Below, piece after piece: positions 32,040 through 40,225 of a DNA stretch of 64,000 nt. This stretch comes from Oscillospiraceae bacterium. GTDB taxonomy: Bacteria > Bacillota > Clostridia > Oscillospirales > CAG-272. Made by a program: the position numbers and the translations under genes. The DNA is taken from NCBI GenBank assembly GCA_015063845.1, contig SVTJ01000001.1:289260-353259 (forward strand). The letters are read 5' to 3'. The notes under the pieces were generated by a model. The model saw nothing but the letters and a program-made list of their open reading frames with translations, was not told the origin of the DNA and made no database searches. Every line of letters begins with the position of its first letter. Position 1 is the stretch's first letter.

Positions 32040-34547
32040 TTACTTTGCGTCGTACCAATTGTCGCCTATATTCGCCTCAACGTCCAAAGAAACGGCATAA
32101 TTTACAGTTTTTTCCATACACTCAACTAATATTTTCATAGCTTGCTCCGCGCAATCGCGATGAGCTTCTACCAAAAGCTCGTCGTGCACCTGAAGGATAA
32201 GTCTTGCATCGATACCGCTGCTTTCGAGCTCACTTGCGACCTTTATCATAGCTATCTTGATAATGTCGGCAGCTGTGCCCTGAATAGGGCTGTTCATTGC
32301 TACGCGCTCACCGAAGTGCTGAACGTTTTTATTGCTTGCGGAAAGCTCGGGAATATATCTCTTTCTTCCAAATTCGGTAACAACATAACCGTCCTCGCGC
32401 GCCTTTTGCTTTATATTGTCGAGATATTCGGAGACCTTTGGAAAGCTTGCAAGATAGCTGTCGATATACCTTCTCGCCTCCGCTCTGGAAACACCGAGGT
32501 CCTCGGACAAAGAGTGCTCACCAATACCGTAAACGATACCGAAGTTTACTGCCTTTGCGCGCTTTCTGAGCTCTGGCGTAACCATATCCGTATCAACACC
32601 GAAAACGGTAGCCGCCGTTGCCGTGTGAATATCCGTACCAGAGGCAAACGCACTAATCATATTCTCATCACCCGATATATGCGCAAGCAATCTCAATTCG
32701 ATCTGCGAATAGTCGGCATCTATCAAAACGTAGTCATTATTTTTAGGAATAAAATACTTTCTGAAGCGTCGTCCGAGCTCAGTCCTTATGGGAATATTCT
32801 GAAGATTTGGCTCAGCCGAGGAAAGTCTTCCCGTGGCAGTTCCCGTTTGATTGAAGAGACTGTGTATTCTTCCCTCGCCGTCTGCAGCCTTTGCGAGTGC
32901 ATCGGCGTAGGTGGACTTAAGCTTCGCCACCTGACGGTAGTAGAGTATATCCTCAACTATCTCGTGCTTTGACACCAGCTTTTGCAAGGTCTCGGCATCG
33001 GTGGAATATCCCGTTTTGGTCTTTTTTGCCGATGGAAGTCCGAGCTTTTCAAAGAGCACCTCGCCAAGCTGCTTTGGAGAATTAACGTTAAATTCCTCTC
33101 CCGCAAGTGTGTATATGCGCTCCTTAAGCGCCTCTGCCGTCTCGCCAAGCTCCTCACCGTAAGCTATGATACCATCAACGTCTATCTTAAAGCCTGAAAG
33201 CTCCATATCCGCGAGCACGCGTGAGAGCGGTATCTCTACGCCATAAAGCAAGTTTTGCTCATCTTCTGTGTTTATAAGTTCCTTAAGCTTAGAGTAAAGC
33301 TCGAAAACAGCGTTTGCGGCTCCGCCCGACTTATCACTTGTGCCGAGATATGCCAGCATAATATCGTCAAGCGTGTATTTTCCCCGTCCCGAATTGAGGA
33401 CGTATGCGGCGAGCATAGTATCAAAGGCGCACTTGCCCACAGCAATGCCCTTTTGACACAACGCCTTATACAGCGATTTATAATCGTGGCAAATAATGCT
33501 TATCTCCGACAGTATCTTAAGAGCGTTTACGTCATCAAGAGAAACGGTCTTCACCTTGCAGCCGTCGAATATCTCTAAGCTTTCTCCGTCAAGCGCGACC
33601 ACCGCCTCGCCCTTATCAAGCGAAGGGCATTCGCAGCTTATCTCTTTTTTACCGTTTTCATCCGCGTCGGTCTTGGTAGCACTCATACCCTCAAGGCCGA
33701 ACTTCTTGATGAGCGCAGAAAACTCAAGCTCCGCAAAAAGATCGTAGAGCGCCTGCTTGTCCGGTCCCTTATACTCACAAAGTTCGGGAGAGCAATCGAC
33801 CGGAGCATTTGTCTCTATCAGCGCAAGAGAGCGCGACAGATATGCCATATCCCGTCCCTCGCTAAGTTTATTTTTCACGCCCTCGCTAAGCTTTGAGCTT
33901 TGATATTTCTCATAAAGACCGTCTATACTTCCAAACTCGGCAATAAGCTTAAGTGCTGTCTTCTCACCGATACCTGCAACACCGGGAATATTGTCTGAGC
34001 TATCGCCCATAAGTGCCTTGACGTCAACGAACTGCTCGGGCTGAATTCCGTAGTTTTCAAAGAAGACCTCTCTTGTGAACTCAATAGTCTCCTTAGTCTT
34101 AACAAGCAAAACCGAAATGCCCTCGTCTATAAGCTGTAAGGAGTCGCGATCTCCAGTAAGCACGTATGCGTGTATTCCGTTTTGCGCTGCCTTTCGAGCG
34201 GCTGTACCGAGTATATCGTCCGCCTCATATCCTTCCTTCGTAATAACCGCAAATCCAAGGCAGGACATACATTTCTTAGCATAAGGAAGCTGTACGGCAA
34301 GCTCCTCGGGCATTCCCTTTCGGTTTGCCTTGTAGCCGTCGTACATCTTATGTCTGAAGGTCGGTGCTTTGAGGTCAAACGCTACGATACAATGGTCAGG
34401 CTTCAGCGTTTCTATATGCCTTGATATGATAGTTATCATACCGTACACAGCGTGTGTGTAAAGACCGTTTTTATTTGTAAGCGGACGGATACCGTAGTAA
34501 GCTCTGTTGAGTATACTGTTTCCGTCTATAACTAACATTTTTTTCAT
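32040..34547 (-). CDS. polA: DNA polymerase I
   Basis: Repair and Okazaki-fragment polymerase. Start ATG 34547 (MKKMLVIDGNS) behind GGAGG gives 835 aa. Residues 1-290 are the 5'-3' exonuclease (VIDGNSILNRAYYG, YEADDILGT, GDSSDNIPGVAGIG). Residues about 310-460 keep the fold of a 3'-5' exonuclease (CAFDTMLAAYVL) but the DxE metal pair is absent, so proofreading is probably lost, as in Bacillus-type enzymes. The polymerase part has DADYSQIELRLLAH, the O-helix RAKAVNFGIVYG and VHDELLVE. Divergent from cwlD. Confidence 0.95.
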   Translation of the reverse strand: MKKMLVIDGNSILNRAYYGIRPLTNKNGLYTHAVYGMITIISRHIETLKPDHCIVAFDLKAPTFRHKMYDGYKANRKGMPEELAVQLPYAKKCMSCLGFAVITKEGYEADDILGTAARKAAQNGIHAYVLTGDRDSLQLIDEGISVLLVKTKETIEFTREVFFENYGIQPEQFVDVKALMGDSSDNIPGVAGIGEKTALKLIAEFGSIDGLYEKYQSSKLSEGVKNKLSEGRDMAYLSRSLALIETNAPVDCSPELCEYKGPDKQALYDLFAELEFSALIKKFGLEGMSATKTDADENGKKEISCECPSLDKGEAVVALDGESLEIFDGCKVKTVSLDDVNALKILSEISIICHDYKSLYKALCQKGIAVGKCAFDTMLAAYVLNSGRGKYTLDDIMLAYLGTSDKSGGAANAVFELYSKLKELINTEDEQNLLYGVEIPLSRVLADMELSGFKIDVDGIIAYGEELGETAEALKERIYTLAGEEFNVNSPKQLGEVLFEKLGLPSAKKTKTGYSTDAETLQKLVSKHEIVEDILYYRQVAKLKSTYADALAKAADGEGRIHSLFNQTGTATGRLSSAEPNLQNIPIRTELGRRFRKYFIPKNNDYVLIDADYSQIELRLLAHISGDENMISAFASGTDIHTATAATVFGVDTDMVTPELRKRAKAVNFGIVYGIGEHSLSEDLGVSRAEARRYIDSYLASFPKVSEYLDNIKQKAREDGYVVTEFGRKRYIPELSASNKNVQHFGERVAMNSPIQGTAADIIKIAMIKVASELESSGIDARLILQVHDELLVEAHRDCAEQAMKILVECMEKTVNYAVSLDVEANIGDNWYDAK

Positions 34548-34597
34548 TCGGTTGCCTCCGATACAAGTTAGATTACCGTCATAATTATTCATATTAC

Positions 34598-34626
34598 AGT
34601 ATAACATTTTATCAGTAAAATGTCAA
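34598..34626 (-). promoter_or_regulatory. polA promoter with palindromic spacer
   Basis: TTGACA, 17 bp, TATACT on the minus strand. The spacer is a perfect inverted repeat ACATTTTA-TCAG-TAAAATGT (34604-34623) sharing three bases with the -35 box. Confidence 0.78.
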
Positions 34627-34664
34627 GGAATTAAAAACTCAAAATTAGCACACGGGAGTATTAT

Positions 34665-35390
34665 ATGTTACGCAAAAAATTCTTTTATTCAGTCGCTTTT
34701 TTGCTTTTGTTCTCTGTTTTGATAAGTTCGTGCGCAAAGAGACAAGATCCGCCTATCTTTATACCGCCCGACGTCACCAAAAAGAATTATCCAACTGTCA
34801 TAATAGATGCGGGACACGGCGGCGAGGACGGCGGAGCTGTCGGCACAAACGGAATTTACGAAAAAGAGCTTAATCTTATGATAGCTTCGGAGCTTCGGGA
34901 TTTGCTTGAAGCTAAAGGAATTCCAACACGGCTGACACGCACCGAGGACATTCTGCTATATGACAGAAATACTGATTATCAAGGGCGAAAAAAGGCTCTT
35001 GATATGGCTGCGCGCCTTGCAATAGCACAGGAATACGAAAATGCTATATTCGTCAGCATACATATGAATTCGTTCCCACAAGAAAAATACAGCGGTCTTC
35101 AAGTCTACTATTCCGAAAATGACGCCTGCTCTCGCTCTCTTGCCGAGCTTATACAGTCGCTCACAGTCAAAAATATTCAACCAAGCAATACAAGAAAGAT
35201 AAAGCCATCAAGCGGTAATATTTATCTTCTCGAAAAGATATCACACCCCGCGGTGCTTATAGAGTGCGGATTTTTATCAAATCGTCAAGAATGCGCGCTT
35301 TTGTGCTCCGAAGAATACAGAGCCCGTCTTTGTATGACACTTTGCTCATCTATCATCAATTATTTTGAGACATACGGAAATTGCTCTTGA
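34665..35390 (+). CDS. cwlD: CwlD-type N-acetylmuramoyl-L-alanine amidase, predicted lipoprotein
   Basis: Amidase_3 zinc enzyme removing the peptide side chain from muramic acid. Metal and catalytic motifs: IIDAGHGGEDGGA, an internal Glu in EKELNL, FVSIHMNSF and LIECGFLSN. The N terminus is a lipoprotein signal: Lys-rich, hydrophobic, then LISSC, so Cys22-23 would be lipidated by Lgt. At 241 aa it is the size of CwlD, which with PdaA makes spore-cortex muramic lactam. SD GGGAG is 6 bp before the ATG. No clear vegetative promoter is seen on this side. Other Amidase_3 roles remain possible. Confidence 0.85.
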   Translation: MLRKKFFYSVAFLLLFSVLISSCAKRQDPPIFIPPDVTKKNYPTVIIDAGHGGEDGGAVGTNGIYEKELNLMIASELRDLLEAKGIPTRLTRTEDILLYDRNTDYQGRKKALDMAARLAIAQEYENAIFVSIHMNSFPQEKYSGLQVYYSENDACSRSLAELIQSLTVKNIQPSNTRKIKPSSGNIYLLEKISHPAVLIECGFLSNRQECALLCSEEYRARLCMTLCSSIINYFETYGNCS

Positions 35391-35415
35391 TTTTGTCAAG
35401 AAAATACTGTATAAT
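35387..35415 (+). promoter_or_regulatory. radA promoter overlapping the cwlD stop
   Basis: TTGATT, 17 bp, TATAAT. The first bases of the -35 box are the TGA stop of cwlD, so radA has its own vegetative promoter although it follows cwlD closely. Confidence 0.75.
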
Positions 35416-35448
35416 ATAGTTGATGTTTGTAGAAAGGGCACTATAAGT

Positions 35449-36867
35449 ATGAAAGGTATCAAAACTGTTTATATATGCTCAGAATGTGAATATGAAAGTC
35501 CAAAGTGGCTGGGCAAATGCCCGAGATGCGCTTCTTGGAACAGCTTTGTCGAGGACGTAGTTCAAAAGGAAACTATAGCACCTTCCGCGCAAAAAAGAAC
35601 GTCTCTTATAGGCTCGGGCAATAACAAGGCGTCTCGCTTCGGTGAGCTCTCCACCCCCGAATATATCCGTTCAAGCACAGGACTTGACGAGCTTGACAGA
35701 GTGCTCGGCGGCGGTCTTGTAAAGGGATCTGTCGTGCTTCTTTCGGGTGAGCCGGGTATCGGCAAATCCACCCTGCTCTTGCAGATATGCGACCGTCTTG
35801 GTGACAGCAGATCCGTGCTATACGTATCGGGTGAGGAATCTTCAGGGCAGCTCAAGCTCAGGGCGGAGCGTCTGCGTGTAAGTGGAGACAATCTGTATAT
35901 ACTGACTGAGACTAATATCGAAAACATACTCGCTGAGGCTGAAAAAATAAAGCCCGACGTTATCATCGCGGACTCGGTGCAGACAATGTACTCTGATAAG
36001 ATAAATTCAGCTGCGGGAAGCATCACAAACGTCAAGGAAGTCGCTATGGCGTTTATCTCTAAGGCAAAGAACGATGGCACAAGTGTAATACTTGTCGGTC
36101 ATATCAATAAAGAAGGAAGCATTGCAGGACCTAAGGTGCTTGAGCATATGGTAGATGCAGTACTTACGTTTGAGGGAGACAAAAAGCAGATATACCGCAT
36201 AATCCGCGCAAATAAAAACAGATACGGCTCGACAAACGAGATAGGTGTTTTTGAAATGACAGACACAGGTCTATGCGAGGTATCAAACCCTTCGGAAATG
36301 CTGCTTGCGGACAGACCGACGGACACCTCGGGCAACTGTGCCGTATGCACTATGGAAGGTACGCGTCCGATAGTTGCGGAAATACAGGCGCTTGTAACTC
36401 CAACGTCCTTCCCCGCCCCTCGCCGCACTTCAAACGGTATTGACTACAACAGGACCTATCTTATACTCGCGGTTCTTGAAAAGCGACTTGGCCTTCGTTT
36501 TTCAAGTAATGACGTTTATCTCAACGTCATTGGCGGATTGCAGATAAACGAGCCTGCGTCCGACCTAGGTATAGCTCTTGCTCTTATCTCGTCCTTGACC
36601 GATACAGTTATCCCCGATAGCCTCATCGCGATCGGAGAGCTCGGTCTTGCGGGAGAGTGTCGAGGAGTTGCAAACGTCGAGCTGCGCGTCAAGGAAGCGG
36701 CAAGACTTGGTTTTAATAAGGCACTGATTCCCGCGCATAACCTAAAGAGCACGCAAAAAATTGACGGCATAGAAGTAATACCCGTCAAAAATGTTTACGA
36801 TATTCTCAGACTTTTAAAGAAAGCTGCGACAAAGGAGAAAAAGGCAGATGAAGAACAAGATATTTAA
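35449..36867 (+). CDS. radA: DNA repair protein RadA
   Basis: Branch-migration helicase aiding RecA recombination. Start set at ATG 35449 (MKGIKTVYICSE), since the longer ORF begins in cwlD. 472 aa: N-terminal zinc finger CSECEYESPKWLGKCPRC, RecA-like ATPase with Walker A SGEPGIGKST, the RadA motif KNRYGSTNEIG near residue 250, and a C-terminal Lon-protease-like domain (GGLQINEPASDLGIALAL). All expected parts are present. It overlaps the next gene by 20 bp. Confidence 0.95.
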   Translation: MKGIKTVYICSECEYESPKWLGKCPRCASWNSFVEDVVQKETIAPSAQKRTSLIGSGNNKASRFGELSTPEYIRSSTGLDELDRVLGGGLVKGSVVLLSGEPGIGKSTLLLQICDRLGDSRSVLYVSGEESSGQLKLRAERLRVSGDNLYILTETNIENILAEAEKIKPDVIIADSVQTMYSDKINSAAGSITNVKEVAMAFISKAKNDGTSVILVGHINKEGSIAGPKVLEHMVDAVLTFEGDKKQIYRIIRANKNRYGSTNEIGVFEMTDTGLCEVSNPSEMLLADRPTDTSGNCAVCTMEGTRPIVAEIQALVTPTSFPAPRRTSNGIDYNRTYLILAVLEKRLGLRFSSNDVYLNVIGGLQINEPASDLGIALALISSLTDTVIPDSLIAIGELGLAGECRGVANVELRVKEAARLGFNKALIPAHNLKSTQKIDGIEVIPVKNVYDILRLLKKAATKEKKADEEQDI

Positions 36868-37831
36868 ATGGGTGCTTCGCATACTTATCGCTCTTGTGAT
36901 CCTCGTGCTGTTCGCGCTGGCGGCGTTTTCCTTGGGTGAAAGACTTACGTTTCTGAGCTTTTATTCAAATGCCGAGGCTTATCAGAAGATGCCGGGAATA
37001 TTCACGGGATACACTCATCAAGGATATACACTCGTTAAGGATAAAAATATGCGCCTTGCCTGCGGTTATATGTCAAACGACGAGGCTTCGCGTATATACA
37101 TAATGCCAGAGGGCTCAAATGACTATACCTTCGTAGAGCTTAAGAATGCCGACGGAAGCGACTATACGGGACACACGGGCGGTATCGACGTCTACGGAAA
37201 ATACGTCTACATTACGGCAGAGACGGGATGTGACCTGTTCTTGTTTGACGACGTAATGGACGGCGACGGAGTGGCAACGCTTACACGCAACATCCCCACG
37301 TTCAATGACCCCGCATATTGTGAAATAAAGGACGACGTGCTTTACGTTGGTACGTTCTATCACGCGGGTACGTATGAAACTCCTGCATCGTATCATATGA
37401 CAACTCCTGCGGGTGACAAAAACACCGCTATCATAACTGCATACGACCTTGACCCCGCCACGGGCTTGCCAAAGAGCGATACGCCGTTTTGTATATATTC
37501 TACCACAAGCTTTGTTCAGGGTATGACCTTTACCGATGATCAGCGGATCATTCTCGCAACCTCATACGGACTTTCAAAGAGCCACTTGCTGATATATGAT
37601 ATCGACAAGATATATACAAGCGGTACAACACTTGAAGTAAACGGTGTAAACGTTCCCGTTATGTACCTTGACAGCGACTGTCTCGCCGAGGATATCATCG
37701 CTCCTCCTATGGCTGAGGAGATAATCTACGAGGACGGCACGATCTACATAATGAACGAAAGCGCAAGCAACAAATACGTTTTCGGTCACCTGACCTCAGG
37801 CAGACGTGTTTACGGATACAAATTGAAATAA
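36848..37831 (+). CDS. Membrane-anchored extracytoplasmic protein, possible beta-propeller
   Basis: 327 aa. One N-terminal membrane segment (about residues 9-29) anchors a domain made of repeated short strands ending in Gly/Asp turns (GYTLVKDKNMRLACGYMS, GGIDVYGKYVYITAE, EIKDDVLYVGTFY, QGMTFTDDQRIILATSYG, IIYEDGTIYIMNESA). The pattern suggests a 5- or 6-bladed propeller like lactonase or quinoprotein families, but no catalytic metal set can be assigned. It starts inside radA (20-bp overlap) behind AAGGAG, so it is co-transcribed with radA, an odd partner. Function unknown. Confidence 0.75.
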   Translation: MKNKIFKWVLRILIALVILVLFALAAFSLGERLTFLSFYSNAEAYQKMPGIFTGYTHQGYTLVKDKNMRLACGYMSNDEASRIYIMPEGSNDYTFVELKNADGSDYTGHTGGIDVYGKYVYITAETGCDLFLFDDVMDGDGVATLTRNIPTFNDPAYCEIKDDVLYVGTFYHAGTYETPASYHMTTPAGDKNTAIITAYDLDPATGLPKSDTPFCIYSTTSFVQGMTFTDDQRIILATSYGLSKSHLLIYDIDKIYTSGTTLEVNGVNVPVMYLDSDCLAEDIIAPPMAEEIIYEDGTIYIMNESASNKYVFGHLTSGRRVYGYKLK

Positions 37832-37842
37832 AGCATAAAAAA

Positions 37843-37882
37843 TCGCCCGCCCGTGAGCATTAAACTCACGGGCGGGTTTATT
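37843..37882 (+). terminator. Terminator after the radA operon
   Basis: Twelve-bp stem CCCGCCCGTGAG / CTCACGGGCGGG with loop CATTAAA, then GTTTATTATTT. Its sequence is repeated, inverted, at 39356-39386. Confidence 0.9.
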
Positions 37883-37964
37883 ATTTCTATTGTTCTTTCG
37901 TTTTTACCATCGTTCTTTTTACAATGGGTTAAGGTGACAACACAATAAACCGCACCTTGTGTTG

Positions 37965-38867
37965 TTAGTCTTTGTGTTTCTTGATTATATTTTTGACAGT
38001 CGCTATTGCAACAGCTACTACCGTTCCACTCCAAACCAAAGCTATCTCGCCCAAAATCCCGTAAACAATCTGTTGTCTGTGTTCACTGAAAAACCAATTC
38101 AAAGCAGTTTCTTGATTGTTAACCGTAGCATAAGTAATTATAGGATAAGAAGCAAAGGAATAGAGCATAACGAACGCAACTGCCGATACTGAGAAAAGAC
38201 AACCAAATAGCAATCCGTAGCGTATCGGACGCTGAGAATCCTTTAAGGTTACTACTCCGTAGACAAACAAGAGTATAGGCGGTATACAAAATACAATCGG
38301 CTCAATTAGAAACATCATACTTCCCAAAAGCAAAGTTGCATTTGAAATGATCAATATAATAAAGCAACACAAAAACACCAATGCTTGTATAATTACTATT
38401 TCTAATGCCAAAGAATATTTATTTATACTTTTCAGTTTGTTAGTAACACGATGATATATATGTGGAACAAAGGCTGAGATGAGCATTGGTACGACAACTA
38501 TCATACTATAGATTGTGAATGTAAGCAAAACAACATTCGTAATGTTGTGAATATCGTCAAAAAGGTCACGCCCCAACATAAAACTTACAACCAAAAACAA
38601 AATCCCGCTAACTGCAAACATAAAAACATTGCAAAAAAGTATTTTCATGGGCGTTGCTTTTGAAAGATATAAATATCTGTTGTATAAGAGCATAAATACA
38701 TTGGGTAGAATTATCACAAAAGGAAGTATCACATCAATGATTTTAATCGTCAATGAACTTAAATGATTTACATAAAGATCAAACACAGTTCCCCAACCAA
38801 AAAACGTCACAAGGAATAAGAACAAAGGGTAAATAATTATTGGATAATGCAAAGGATATTTTTTCAT
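37965..38867 (-). CDS. Polytopic membrane protein of unknown function, A+T-rich
   Basis: 300 aa with about eight hydrophobic segments spread over the full length and a short basic tail (VKNIIKKHKD). No transporter or enzyme motif is recognised. Codon use is clearly A+T-richer than in neighbours (many AAA, ATA, TTA), and the gene sits alone between two matching terminators, which suggests acquisition. Start ATG 38867 has GAGGTG 7 bp upstream; that Shine-Dalgarno overlaps the TGA of a broken upstream reading frame, so the two were once translationally coupled. Confidence 0.7.
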   Translation of the reverse strand: MKKYPLHYPIIIYPLFLFLVTFFGWGTVFDLYVNHLSSLTIKIIDVILPFVIILPNVFMLLYNRYLYLSKATPMKILFCNVFMFAVSGILFLVVSFMLGRDLFDDIHNITNVVLLTFTIYSMIVVVPMLISAFVPHIYHRVTNKLKSINKYSLALEIVIIQALVFLCCFIILIISNATLLLGSMMFLIEPIVFCIPPILLFVYGVVTLKDSQRPIRYGLLFGCLFSVSAVAFVMLYSFASYPIITYATVNNQETALNWFFSEHRQQIVYGILGEIALVWSGTVVAVAIATVKNIIKKHKD

Positions 38868-38878
38868 ATTTATTCACC

Positions 38879-39096
38879 TCACTGGTATGGACTGTCTTCA
38901 TAGAGATCCTTAACAACATATTGAGAAGAGCTTGGGCTATACTCTTACGATCGGCTCAATGTCCGAAATATCCGTTGTGTCTACAACTTCTTCTACTTGC
39001 TCTGATGAGGCATATATAACGCCAAGGTTTAATAACAAAAACGTAACTAAAAATAAACTAACTATTCTTTTTGATTTTTTTATATATTATCCTCAT
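38879..39096 (-). pseudogene. Small secreted-peptide gene, apparently broken (not in ORF track)
   Basis: On the minus strand a frame without ATG (39083-38937) encodes a perfect signal peptide, KKSKRIVSLFLVTFLLLN..GVIYA, then an acidic tail SSEQVEEVVDTTDISDIEP and a stop. GAGG lies 7 bp before an ATA codon at 39083. After a one-base skip near 38942 the next frame continues YSPSSSQYVVKDLYEDSPYQ and ends at TGA 38879, on the Shine-Dalgarno of the membrane-protein gene. An ATG at 39096 would enter the signal-peptide frame if the A7 run lost one base. So two single-base lesions (or sequencing errors) separate it from a peptide of about 65-70 aa. Confidence 0.6.
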
Positions 39097-39105
39097 TAAA
39101 AATAT

Positions 39106-39138
39106 TTATCCTGTATTATTTGTGGTCTTGTAGGACAT
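39106..39138 (-). CDS. Possible 10-residue leader peptide
   Basis: ATG at 39138 with GAGGTG 6 bp upstream opens MSYKTTNNTG followed by TAA. It lies about 30 bp behind a consensus promoter and just before the broken peptide gene. It could be a true leader peptide or the remnant of a longer start region. Short, so low certainty. Confidence 0.35.
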   Translation of the reverse strand: MSYKTTNNTG

Positions 39139-39167
39139 CGTTGTCACCTCTCTTTCTATGTATAGTA

Positions 39168-39196
39168 ATTATATCATATTAACCAATGATTGTCAA
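39168..39196 (-). promoter_or_regulatory. Consensus promoter of the peptide/membrane-protein islet
   Basis: TTGACA, 17 bp, TATAAT on the minus strand. A second TTGACAAT lies 23 bp further upstream (39214-39220), without its own -10 box. Confidence 0.82.
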
Positions 39197-39349
39197 TTTA
39201 TCCACGATAATATTGTCAATATTAACAAAAAGCAAACACTTCAAGCTGTATTAAGAATACTGTTTTTTAGGTATTTTACCGATACAAAACATTATGCAAC
39301 ATAATACGACATACGAAAGTCGCAAAGACAAAAGACAATAAGTATGCAA

Positions 39350-39388
39350 AAAATCACCGCCCGTGAGTTCAATGCTCACGGGCGGTAA
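39350..39388 (-). terminator. tatD terminator
   Basis: Stem ACCGCCCGTGAG / CTCACGGGCGGT with loop CATTGAA and then GATTTTTTGC on the minus strand, 4 bp after the tatD stop. In inverted orientation 28 of 29 core bases match the terminator at 37.85 kb. Confidence 0.9.
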
Positions 39389-39390
39389 TC

Positions 39391-40224
39391 TTATACGCCA
39401 AATAGTTCTCTTACGTTTTCTCTTGTTTTTGCCACTGCTTCCGAGTATGATATTCCCTTTATCTCGGCAAGCTTTTGCGCGGTCAGGTACATAAGTCCCG
39501 AATGATTAATTTTACCTCTGTATGGGTGAGGCGCGAGATACGGGCAGTCGGTTTCAATAAGTATTTTGTCCATTGGAACAGCCTCGGCTACCTCTACGCA
39601 CTTGCGTGCGTTTTTAAAGGTCAGCACTCCCGAAAAAGAGATATACCATCCTCTCTTTACAAGCTCCATTGCCATTTCCCTGCTTCCGCTGAAGCTATGG
39701 AAAACGCCCCTTACTCCCCCGTGGCGAATCACAGTTTCAAAGCAATCGCCGTGCGCATCTCTATCGTGGATAACGACAGGCAGGTCATACTGCTTTGCGA
39801 TATCGAGCTGGCGGTCAAAATACTCCTGCTGAAGCGCCTTGTCGAAGCCCTCGTAGTGATAGTCAAGACCTATCTCACCAAGTGCTACCACTTTGTTTTT
39901 CTTTCTAATATCGGGGGTCGCGAAAAGCTCACAAAGCTGTGCGAGCTCCTCGTCCACGCTTCCCTTGCAGTATCCGACGTCCTCGGGGTGTATTCCGACA
40001 GTGGCGTACATCTTTTCGTACTTTTGCGCCTGAGCGATACAAATCCTGCTGTTTTCATTATTTGTACCAATGTTTATAACGCCGTCTATTCCACGACCGA
40101 ATACGTCTCTCTTAAGGATAACGTCCGCTCCCTCGGTCTCCTCTTTAAATCTCGTATCAAAGTAATGGGCGTGACTGTCGAATATACCCGTGCAGTCAAA
40201 TCCCTCATTTACAAGCTGTGACAT
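39391..40224 (-). CDS. tatD: TatD-family metal-dependent hydrolase
   Basis: Amidohydrolase-fold phosphoesterase or DNase of 277 aa. Metal motifs: FDSHAHYFD, ALGEIGLDYHY, VVIHDRDAH, GVFHSFSGS and LIETDCPYLAPHPYRG. The family has 3'-5' exonuclease and D-aminoacyl-tRNA deacylase activities; the housekeeping role here is probably nucleic-acid quality control. It follows gpsA at 1-bp distance. AGGA is 8 bp before the ATG. Confidence 0.93.
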   Translation of the reverse strand: MSQLVNEGFDCTGIFDSHAHYFDTRFKEETEGADVILKRDVFGRGIDGVINIGTNNENSRICIAQAQKYEKMYATVGIHPEDVGYCKGSVDEELAQLCELFATPDIRKKNKVVALGEIGLDYHYEGFDKALQQEYFDRQLDIAKQYDLPVVIHDRDAHGDCFETVIRHGGVRGVFHSFSGSREMAMELVKRGWYISFSGVLTFKNARKCVEVAEAVPMDKILIETDCPYLAPHPYRGKINHSGLMYLTAQKLAEIKGISYSEAVAKTRENVRELFGV

Positions 40225-40225
40225 A

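Larger units (their letters stand above)
38868..39390. other. Stretch without an intact annotated gene
   Basis: This 520-bp gap holds, from right to left on the minus strand: the tatD terminator, about 130 bp of A+T-rich sequence in which I see nothing (39222-39355), the consensus promoter, the tiny leader frame and the broken secreted-peptide gene. No tRNA or known RNA was recognised. Confidence 0.7.

Noticed and set aside
39191-39220. Two TTGACAAT copies as tandem promoters
   Set aside because: Only the copy at 39191-39196 has a -10 box at 17 bp. The second has none, so it is mentioned only as a possible upstream element.
39475-40221. 248-codon + strand ORF
   Set aside because: Antisense to tatD, whose metal motifs are complete.
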